Source of the DNA: Gammaproteobacteria bacterium
GTDB lineage: Bacteria; Pseudomonadota; Gammaproteobacteria; Steroidobacterales; Steroidobacteraceae
Length of the DNA: 5,250 bases
Direction: 5' to 3'
Assembly: GCA_010031985.1 (NCBI GenBank)
Contig: RGYP01000152.1
Location: forward strand, 1 to 5,250
Shown: in pieces, positions 1 through 5,250 of the stretch
Layout: every line of letters begins with the position of its first letter
How positions within the stretch are numbered: position 1 is the stretch's first letter
Made by a program: the position numbers and the translations under genes
Notes under the pieces: generated by a model
The model's input: the letters and a program-made list of their open reading frames with translations, nothing else
Databases searched by the model: none
What the model was told of the DNA's origin: nothing

Positions 1-14
1 CGGGACGCTGGTAG
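1..14 (+). CDS. 3' end of an upstream gene, possibly a YgcG-like TPM-domain protein (partial)
   Basis: Only the last three codons and a TAG stop (12-14) are visible; they read Gly-Arg-Trp, preceded by a codon ending in CG, which could encode Ser, Thr, Pro or Ala. YgcG-family TPM proteins commonly end in a Gly/Ser-rich tail closing with Ser-Gly-Arg-Trp or a close variant. They also often sit directly upstream of a second, shorter TPM gene, as would be the case here. The 14-base spacing to the next start fits an operon. The identification rests on very few residues plus context and is an inference; the rest of the gene lies outside the window. Confidence 0.4.
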
Positions 15-28
15 GCGACGGCTCAAAA

Positions 29-526
29 ATGCAGATCGAACGCTGGATCAAAAATCTGTTCGCTACGCCGTTGCTGACCCGCAGGCGTTTTCCCAACCAT
101 GTTCGTCAGGCCATCGAAAAGGCCGTGGCCACGGTCGAGTCCCGTCACGCCGGCGAAATCCGCTTCGTCATCGAGACGGCACTCGATTTCAGCCAGCTGC
201 GCGCCGGCTGCACGCCGCGGGAACGCGCCCTCGATCTCTTCGGTGCGCTCGGGGTATGGGATACCGCCGACAACAACGGGGTGCTGATCTACGTGCTCAT
301 GGCCGAGCACGACGTCGAAATCATTGCTGATCGCGGCATCGCTGCCAAAGTCGATGCCGCCGAATGGCAAACGCTCTGCGCCGTGATGGAGAGCCACTTT
401 CGAGATGGTCGATTCCGTGAGGGAGCCCTCGCGGGCATCGAGGGGGTGGGTGATCTGCTCGCCCGTCATTTCCCCAACGCACCCGGCGATCGCAACGAAC
501 AGCCGAACCGGCCCGTCCTGCTGTAA
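29..526 (+). CDS. Short soluble TPM-domain protein
   Basis: This 165-residue protein matches the TPM fold family (Pfam TPM_phosphatase) by recognition. An amphipathic N-terminal stretch (about 1-22) with the basic LLTRRRFP is followed by the TPM domain. The domain contains the strand H40-AGEIRFVIET, the RERALDLFGALGVWDT segment (about 64-79), the hydrophobic strand NGVLIYVLMAEHDVEII (83-99), the conserved ADRGI (100-104) and a helical GRFREGALAGIEGVGDLL (127-144). It has no signal peptide or transmembrane helix, unlike long YgcG-type members, so it is probably cytoplasmic or peripheral to the membrane. The biochemical role of bacterial TPM proteins is poorly settled; phosphatase activity is known only for some plant relatives. 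The ATG at 29 has only a weak AGG-like element at 13-15. It lies 14 bases after the preceding stop and 11 bases before the transpeptidase start, so co-transcription is likely. The family call is firm; function is unknown. Confidence 0.88.
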   Translation: MQIERWIKNLFATPLLTRRRFPNHVRQAIEKAVATVESRHAGEIRFVIETALDFSQLRAGCTPRERALDLFGALGVWDTADNNGVLIYVLMAEHDVEIIADRGIAAKVDAAEWQTLCAVMESHFRDGRFREGALAGIEGVGDLLARHFPNAPGDRNEQPNRPVLL

Positions 527-537
527 TCTTCGCGTCC

Positions 538-1674
538 ATGCGGACGCTCCTCCACGGTACGGGTCGCTTCGGCGCGCTGGCCGTCCTCGGCCTGCTGACA
601 GCTTGCGGTACCGTCGCCACGCGACAGGTGCTCGAGCCGTTGCCGCCACCGCCGAAACTCGTGCTCGACGAGCCGTATTCTTTGAGCACGCATCGCTTCG
701 AGCTCGACAACAGCGGCTCGGACATGATTGGCGAGTTGCGAATCACCCGCGCCAACCACGAAGACACGTTCACCGACCTCGCGCGCCGCTTCAACGTGGG
801 CTACGAGGAGCTCGTACGGGCAAACCCGGGAATCGATCCGTGGCTGCCCGGCGAGGGACGCGAGATCGTCTTGCCCACGCAGCATCTGCTGCCGAATGCG
901 CCGCGCGAGGGAATCGTCATCAATCTCGCGGCCATGCGGCTTTATTTTTATCCGCGCGCCGCCCGCGGCGAGCCACAGCTCGTCTACACCTTTCCGATCG
1001 GCATCGGACGGGTGGGCTGGGCGACACCGATCGGCAGCACCTCGGTCACCCGCATGACCAAAAACCCGACGTGGCGTCCGGGTGCCGGCGTCCGTGCAGA
1101 ACACGCCGAGAACGGCGAGATCTTGCCCGCCGTGGTGCCCCCCGGACCCGATAATCCGTTGGGTACGCGGGCGCTCTATCTCGGCTGGCCGTCTTATCTC
1201 ATCCATGGCACGAACAAACCCGCCGGTGTGGGTTTGCGATCGAGCCACGGCTGTATCCGGCTGTTCCCCGAGGACGTCGAGTTTTTGTACGACCTAGTAC
1301 GACCCGGCGTGAAAGTGACGGTGGTGAATCAGCCCTTCGTCTTCGGTTGGCACGACGGGCAGCTGCACATGCAGGCTTTCGACGTGCTCGAAGATGATCC
1401 GCGCGATTGGCAGAAGGCGCAGCGCAAGTTGATCTCGCGCAATCTCGCGGCGAAGGTACAGAAAGAATTGCAGGCGAGGGGCATGAGTATCGATTGGGAG
1501 GTGGTCTCGCGCTTCAGCCACGAGCCGCGCGGTCTCGCCGTTCCGATCTCGCGCTCGGACGTCAGTTACGCGAGCGTGCTTGCGGCCGCGACGCGCGTGC
1601 GTAATGCGCTGCCGATCGGCGCGACTTGGAATGGCGAAGCCGAGCAGCTTGCCGATCGAGCGTTGCCGCCGTGA
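538..1674 (+). CDS. LysM-containing L,D-transpeptidase lipoprotein (YkuD, ErfK/YbiS type)
   Basis: The protein has 378 residues. It opens with a lipoprotein signal: basic MRTLLHGTGR, a hydrophobic core and the lipobox LTAC with Cys23 as lipid anchor. Gly24 at position +2 predicts sorting to the outer membrane by the Lol rule. A Pro-rich stretch (PLPPPP, 34-39) leads to a LysM peptidoglycan-binding module (about 68-113). The YkuD catalytic domain follows (about 125-265), with the conserved HG at 223-224 and the active-site motif SSHGCIRL holding the nucleophile Cys239. The VNQPF-VFGWHDG segment (263-274) is typical of the ErfK/YbiS subgroup. About 95 further charged, partly helical residues end the protein. 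The family forms 3-3 peptidoglycan cross-links or attaches proteins to meso-diaminopimelate in the periplasm; which of these applies cannot be read here. No clear Shine-Dalgarno precedes the ATG, but the signal peptide fixes the start. Its TGA overlaps the GTG of the rhomboid gene. A more exact name (ErfK, YbiS, YcfS) is not justified. Confidence 0.94.
   Translation: MRTLLHGTGRFGALAVLGLLTACGTVATRQVLEPLPPPPKLVLDEPYSLSTHRFELDNSGSDMIGELRITRANHEDTFTDLARRFNVGYEELVRANPGIDPWLPGEGREIVLPTQHLLPNAPREGIVINLAAMRLYFYPRAARGEPQLVYTFPIGIGRVGWATPIGSTSVTRMTKNPTWRPGAGVRAEHAENGEILPAVVPPGPDNPLGTRALYLGWPSYLIHGTNKPAGVGLRSSHGCIRLFPEDVEFLYDLVRPGVKVTVVNQPFVFGWHDGQLHMQAFDVLEDDPRDWQKAQRKLISRNLAAKVQKELQARGMSIDWEVVSRFSHEPRGLAVPISRSDVSYASVLAAATRVRNALPIGATWNGEAEQLADRALPP
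1671..1674 (+). promoter_or_regulatory. GTGA stop/start overlap (translational coupling site)
   Basis: The transpeptidase TGA (1672-1674) shares its bases with the rhomboid GTG start (1671-1673), a -1 frame change. No convincing Shine-Dalgarno lies in the preceding 15 bases, so re-initiation by ribosomes finishing the upstream gene is the likely route. The start choice is supported by the conserved IPVRDDNP reading immediately after it. Confidence 0.7.
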
Positions 1675-2363
1675 TTCCGGTTCGTGACGACAACCCGGCC
1701 CACATCACGCCGTGGGTGACCTATGCGTTGATTCTGTCGTGTGCCGTCATTTTTCTTTGGCAGATCAGCGGCGGCATGATGCACCTCGAGGCGAGCTATA
1801 GCGGGCTCGGGGTGACGCCCGAGGTGCTCACTGGACAGTCGCGTGTCGACACGCCGCAGCCCTGGATACCGGGCTGGATGACCATCTTCACTTCGATGTT
1901 CCTGCATGGATCTATCGGTCACTTGCTCGGCAATCTGCTTTTTCTTTGGGTGTTCGGCAACAACATCGAAGATGCGATGGGACACGTTCGTTTCACGGTG
2001 TTTTATTTGCTCTGCGGCGTGGCAGCCGTCGCCGCGCAGGTGATGCCGGACCCTGCGAGCGCGGTACCGATGGTCGGCGCGAGTGGTGCCATCTCCGGCG
2101 TACTGGGTGCCTACCTTTTGCTCTATCCGCGCGCGCGAATTCTCATCGCCCTGCCGCCACCGCTGTTTTTCGTCACCATCGGTTGGTTCCGCGCCATCTG
2201 GGTGCTGACCTTGTGGTTTGCGTTGCAGTTGGCGATGAGCCTCGGCATAGAGTCCGAGGGCGGCGGCGTCGCCTTCATGGCGCACGTGGGTGGATTCGTC
2301 GCCGGCTTGTCGCTCATTCCGCTTTTCAAGTTCGCGCACGTGCCGCTCTGGCGGCAGCACTGA
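1671..2363 (+). CDS. Rhomboid family intramembrane serine protease
   Basis: This 230-residue polytopic inner-membrane protein cleaves substrates within or next to the bilayer. The N-terminus reads MIPVRDDNPA if begun at the GTG at 1671, close to the usual IP-hR-D-N-P opening of bacterial rhomboids. An in-frame TTG at 1626 would add 15 Arg/Ser/Ala residues and is less likely. Membrane segments lie at about 12-31, 70-96, 104-125, 133-151, 160-190 (possibly two closely packed) and 198-219. The second carries H79-G-x-x-x-H84-x-x-x-N88, the oxyanion-side motif. The fourth has GASGA with the nucleophile Ser138 (codon 2082-2084). The last has the partner His205 in AHVGG. The Ser-His dyad is therefore complete and activity is expected. 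A soluble loop of about 35 residues follows the first helix, corresponding to the L1 region. Translation probably depends on the transpeptidase gene through the GTGA overlap. Its substrate is unknown; neither neighbouring gene encodes an obvious transmembrane substrate. Confidence 0.93.
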   Translation: MIPVRDDNPAHITPWVTYALILSCAVIFLWQISGGMMHLEASYSGLGVTPEVLTGQSRVDTPQPWIPGWMTIFTSMFLHGSIGHLLGNLLFLWVFGNNIEDAMGHVRFTVFYLLCGVAAVAAQVMPDPASAVPMVGASGAISGVLGAYLLLYPRARILIALPPPLFFVTIGWFRAIWVLTLWFALQLAMSLGIESEGGGVAFMAHVGGFVAGLSLIPLFKFAHVPLWRQH

Positions 2364-2379
2364 GTCAGCGTCGTGGAGA

Positions 2380-2407
2380 GCACCCCTCAGCGCGCCGCTC
2401 AGGGTGC
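2380..2407. terminator. Candidate bidirectional hairpin between convergent genes
   Basis: GCACCC (2380-2385) pairs with GGGTGC (2402-2407), and inside it AGCG (2389-2392) pairs with CGCT (2396-2399) around a CGC loop, leaving a small asymmetric internal loop. It sits between the rhomboid stop (2361-2363) and the stop of the minus-strand gene (2399-2401), whose last codons it overlaps. No T-run follows on either strand, so it is not a canonical intrinsic terminator. It could be a weak terminator or an RNA 3'-end stabiliser, or simply chance pairing in GC-rich DNA. Confidence 0.3.
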
Positions 2408-5250
2408 GCCGAAGCCGCCCCCGCCGGGCGTTGCCACTTCGAGGACGTCGCCCACTTCGAGCTCGAAGCGCGCACAGGCTGGGCATTCCTCGATACGCCC
2501 ATCACGTCGTCTGATGCGCGTGGTCCCGGCAGCGCCTTCGCCGCCGCCGTCGAGTCCGGGTGCGCGCGTGCTGCGGCGATTGGCGAGCATGGCCCCGGTC
2601 AGCGGCTGCAGAAATTCGATTTCGCGGATCGCACCATCGCCACCGCGCCAGCGTCCTGCGCCTCCCGATTCGCGACGGATCGCGAAGCGGCGTAGCCGCA
2701 CCGGAAAACGGGCCTCGAGTATTTCGGCATCGGTCAGGCGCGAGTTGGTCATGTGCGTTTGCACGGCTGCACAGCCGTCGAAGCCGCCTGTGTCGGCTGC
2801 CAGCCCTGCGCCCGAGCCGCCGGCGATGGTCTCGTAGTACTGCAAGAACTCGTTGCCGAAGGTCAGGTTGTTCATCGTGCCCTGAGCTCCGGCGAGCACG
2901 CCGAGCGCTTGATAGAGCGCATCGACGATCAGCTGCGAGGTTTCGACGTTGCCGGCGACGACGGCATGGCCGTCGGGTGGATCGAGCAGACAGCCCGCAG
3001 GCACGTGAATCGCGAGCGGCCGCAAACAACCGGCATTCAGCGGGATCGGGTCGCGAACGAGCGTCCGGAATACGTACAGCACGGCGGCCTGGGTCACGGC
3101 GCGCGGCGCATTGAAGTTGTGTGGGCCGGCGGGCGAGGTGCCGTCGAAATCGATGTCGCCACGGCCGGCTCGTGCGTCCAACTTGACGTGTACGGATATT
3201 CTTTGACCACCGTCGAGTGCCAGCGTACAGCGGGCATCACGATCGCCGAGCGTGCGAATGGCGTTTTCGACGCAACGCGCTGCGTTGTCCTGCACGGCGC
3301 TCATGGCCCGGGCGAGGCGTTGCAGGCCATATCGGGCGACCGCTCGCCGCAATTCCTCGATGCCGCACTGATTGGCGGCGAGTTGGGCGCGCAGATCGGC
3401 AAGATTTTGCAGCGGGTTACGCGCGGGAAAATGACCGTCCGTGAAGGCTGCGATGACTTCGTCGCGTCGAAACTCGCCGGCGCGCAGGATCGGCATGCCG
3501 CGAAATACGGCGCCTTCTTCGGCGAGCGTGCGCGAAAAAGGTGGCATGGAACCCGGAGTGATACCGCCGATGTCGGCATGGTGGGCGCGCGATGCCACGA
3601 AAAATGCGGGCTTTGCCCCGCCGAAGAAAACGGGACTCACCACCGTCATGTCGGGCAGGTGAGTGCCGCCTTGCGAGGGCGCGTTGATCAGCCAGGCATC
3701 GCCCTCCCTGATGTCGGCGGCATGTTCGCGTAGCAATGCGTCCACCGTGGCGCCCATGGAACCGAGATGCACCGGCATGTGCGGCGCATTGGCGACCAGC
3801 CCTCCCTTTGCGTCGAACAGCGCACAGGAGTAATCGAGGCGCTCTTTGATGTTGACCGACTGTGCGGTGCGCCGCAGCACTTCACCCATCTGCGTCGCCG
3901 CGTGCATGAATAGACCATCAAAGATTTCGATCTGAGCGGGATCGTCGATCGGACGCTCCGCGATCGGACGCTCTGCGATCGCGATGTCGTCGGCAACGTG
4001 CGTCGCGATCAGGGCACCCGAGGGCTCGCGGGCAAGCTGCCAGCCGGGTTCGAGCACGAAGGTGGAGCGTGGTTCGACGATCAACGCGGGTCCTTGCAGC
4101 GGCGTGCCTTCCGACAGGTCCGCGGCGCGCCGCACCGGTACCTCCTGCCAGCCGTCGAACCAGGCGCGTGCCGAGTCCGGCAAGGTGAATCGTACCGAGC
4201 TCTCGTCGATCGTGTGCGCGGCGTTCTTCCCCGGCAATCGGGCCTCGACCCGCAACGCGACGATCTGCAACGACTCGCCCGCAGCGAATCCGAAGCGCTT
4301 TTGATGCGCCATGCGAAATGCACTTTGCAAGCTCGCGACGCTGTCGCCCGTCACGTCTAGCGAGGTCTCGGCGTGCCCCTCGCGTAGTTCGTGGATGACC
4401 TCGATCTGCATCGAGCCGAGTTCCGACGGCATCGCGGTGAGTTCCGACTGCGTCTCGACGATCAGTTTGGCGGCGATTCGCTGGCTCGCAGCGAGCGCCG
4501 TGGCGTCGAGCGCAAGTGCGAGCCCCTCGCGACGAACCGCCATGCGATCGGCGATGCCTATGCCATAGGCCGAGAGCACGCTCGCGAGCGGATGGATGAG
4601 CACGCGACGGATGCCGGCTGCGGCAGCGACTTTGCAAGCATGCTGTCCAGCAGCGCCACCGAAGGCGACCAAGTCGAAGCTTGCCGGATCGATGCCCTGG
4701 CGCACGCTGACGTGACGGATGGCATTGGCCATCGCCGCGATGGCGACGTCGAGAAAGCCGCAGGCCGCGTGGGCCAGCGCGTCGTCATCGCGAAGGTCGA
4801 GGTGATCGCCTGCGGGTAGCAGAGCCGATCGCAGAGCGAGATGCGCCGCCTCGACGTCGATCGCGGTATCGCGTTGCGGTCCGAAGAGTTTGGGCATGAA
4901 CGCCGCGTGCAGATGTCCGAGCACGACCTGCACGTCGGTCAGCGTGGCGGGCCCACCCCGCCCGTAGCAGGCGGGCCCGGGGTCGGCACCCGCCGAGTGC
5001 GGACCCACGCGGTATCGACCATCGCGCACGGCGAGTAGCGAACCTCCGCCGGCTGCGATCGTGTGCACGTCGAGCATCGGAGCACTGATGCGGATGCCCT
5101 CGATCTCGTGTTCGAAGCGGCGTTCGAACCCGCCATCGAAAATGGAGACGTCGGTCGAGGTACCGCCCATGTCGAAGCCGATCAGGCGCGCCGCGTCGTG
5201 GGTCGATCGCTGGCCGACGGCGGCCATGCCGATCAGGCCACCGGCCGGAC
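2399..5250 (-). CDS. Fused hydantoinase A/B (5-oxoprolinase-type) enzyme, 5' partial
   Basis: About 950 residues are visible and the frame stays open to the window edge, reading PAGGLIG before the first internal Met at 5225-5227 (residue 1 here), so that Met is not the start. By comparison with fused family members of about 1200-1300 residues, roughly 260 or more N-terminal residues are missing. The A half (to about 411) is the actin/Hsp70-like ATP-using part: GFDMGGTSTDV (17-27), AGGGS (59-63), VGPHSAGADPGPACYGRGG (74-92), KLFGP (113-117) and FGGAAGQHAC (189-198). After a linker with a short tandem repeat (about 412-432), the B half runs to the end: NAPHMPVHLGSMG (480-492), SRAHHADIGG with likely metal-binding His/Asp (546-555), DFDGTSPAGPHNFNAP (693-708), GNVETSQ (759-765) and TPGGGGFG (933-940). 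The family opens 5-oxoproline or hydantoins with ATP in the cytoplasm. Fusion and the KLFGP segment favour the 5-oxoprolinase type, but substrate cannot be assigned from sequence. It is convergent with the envelope operon and shows no link to it. Confidence 0.93.
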   Translation of the reverse strand, partial: PAGGLIGMAAVGQRSTHDAARLIGFDMGGTSTDVSIFDGGFERRFEHEIEGIRISAPMLDVHTIAAGGGSLLAVRDGRYRVGPHSAGADPGPACYGRGGPATLTDVQVVLGHLHAAFMPKLFGPQRDTAIDVEAAHLALRSALLPAGDHLDLRDDDALAHAACGFLDVAIAAMANAIRHVSVRQGIDPASFDLVAFGGAAGQHACKVAAAAGIRRVLIHPLASVLSAYGIGIADRMAVRREGLALALDATALAASQRIAAKLIVETQSELTAMPSELGSMQIEVIHELREGHAETSLDVTGDSVASLQSAFRMAHQKRFGFAAGESLQIVALRVEARLPGKNAAHTIDESSVRFTLPDSARAWFDGWQEVPVRRAADLSEGTPLQGPALIVEPRSTFVLEPGWQLAREPSGALIATHVADDIAIAERPIAERPIDDPAQIEIFDGLFMHAATQMGEVLRRTAQSVNIKERLDYSCALFDAKGGLVANAPHMPVHLGSMGATVDALLREHAADIREGDAWLINAPSQGGTHLPDMTVVSPVFFGGAKPAFFVASRAHHADIGGITPGSMPPFSRTLAEEGAVFRGMPILRAGEFRRDEVIAAFTDGHFPARNPLQNLADLRAQLAANQCGIEELRRAVARYGLQRLARAMSAVQDNAARCVENAIRTLGDRDARCTLALDGGQRISVHVKLDARAGRGDIDFDGTSPAGPHNFNAPRAVTQAAVLYVFRTLVRDPIPLNAGCLRPLAIHVPAGCLLDPPDGHAVVAGNVETSQLIVDALYQALGVLAGAQGTMNNLTFGNEFLQYYETIAGGSGAGLAADTGGFDGCAAVQTHMTNSRLTDAEILEARFPVRLRRFAIRRESGGAGRWRGGDGAIREIEFLQPLTGAMLANRRSTRAPGLDGGGEGAAGTTRIRRRDGRIEECPACARFELEVGDVLEVATPGGGGFGAP
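3946..3975. repeat. Two-copy 15-bp tandem repeat in the A/B linker
   Basis: The unit CGATCGGACGCTCCG (3946-3960) is followed directly by CGATCGGACGCTCTG (3961-3975), with a single mismatch. A shorter CGATCG continues at 3976-3981. On the minus strand it encodes the five-residue unit AERPI twice in succession, within the hinge joining the hydantoinase A and B halves. The unit is a multiple of three, so copy-number change would lengthen or shorten the linker by five residues without a frameshift. Confidence 0.85.

Noticed and set aside
1..28. Possible promoter before the short TPM gene
   Set aside because: The visible 14-base gap is too short and contains no -10 or -35 element; the operon promoter must lie further upstream.
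405..1154. Plus-strand open frame of 249 codons straddling the TPM and transpeptidase genes
   Set aside because: It is out of frame with both recognised genes and its Arg/Ala-rich composition is that of a frame-shifted GC-rich reading; not a real fusion.
466..1248. Minus-strand open frame of 260 codons opposite the transpeptidase
   Set aside because: It covers the lipobox, LysM and most of the catalytic coding region in antisense; no domain is seen and the conserved frame explains the sequence.
1566..2486. Minus-strand open frame of 306 codons across the rhomboid gene
   Set aside because: It is the antisense shadow of the rhomboid, runs over both gene ends, and is His/Arg/Asp-rich with no family resemblance.
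2753..3733. Plus-strand open frame of 326 codons opposite the hydantoinase B half
   Set aside because: It lies wholly antisense to strongly conserved hydantoinase B motifs, shows no recognisable domain and has Arg/Gly/Val-rich composition typical of antisense frames in GC-rich DNA.
3974..3981. GCGATCGC palindrome, resembling the cyanobacterial HIP1 octamer
   Set aside because: A single obvious copy next to the GATCG-containing tandem repeat is expected in this composition; the proteins do not suggest a cyanobacterium.
3918..4637. Alternative minus-strand frame of 239 codons inside the fused enzyme
   Set aside because: It is Arg/His-rich and out of frame with the conserved hydantoinase A sequence, which reads without interruption through the same bases, so there is no sign of a frameshift.

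Overview
This GC-rich window, with codons dominated by G/C at the third position, looks like a chromosomal segment from a Gram-negative bacterium. A lipoprotein signal followed by an ErfK/YbiS-type L,D-transpeptidase, and a TPM-domain pair, suggest a gamma- or betaproteobacterium. That placement is an inference from protein style; nothing here fixes the genus.

Layout: two convergent transcription units fill the window almost completely. The plus-strand unit (about 1-2363) holds the last codons of an upstream gene, probably a YgcG-like TPM protein. It continues with a short soluble TPM-domain protein (29-526), a LysM-containing L,D-transpeptidase lipoprotein (538-1674) and a rhomboid intramembrane serine protease (1671-2363). 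Gaps are 14 and 11 bases, and the last two genes overlap by a GTGA stop/start, so this reads as one cell-envelope operon. The minus-strand unit (2399-5250) is a single large gene for a fused hydantoinase A/hydantoinase B (5-oxoprolinase-type) enzyme. Its N-terminus lies beyond the right edge. The two units meet tail to tail across 35 bases, where a GC-rich hairpin may act as a weak shared terminator.

How the genes relate: the plus-strand products would act at the membrane and cell wall, through peptidoglycan cross-linking or anchoring and regulated membrane proteolysis. The minus-strand enzyme belongs to cytoplasmic lactam/hydantoin metabolism, and no functional link to the operon is visible. 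All four main genes keep their diagnostic motifs, and no frameshift is apparent. I found no mobile element, RNA gene, CRISPR array or clearly new system. The points most worth a second look are the envelope operon's composition, the transpeptidase's lipid anchor and C-terminal extension, and a 15-bp tandem repeat in the linker joining the two halves of the fused enzyme.
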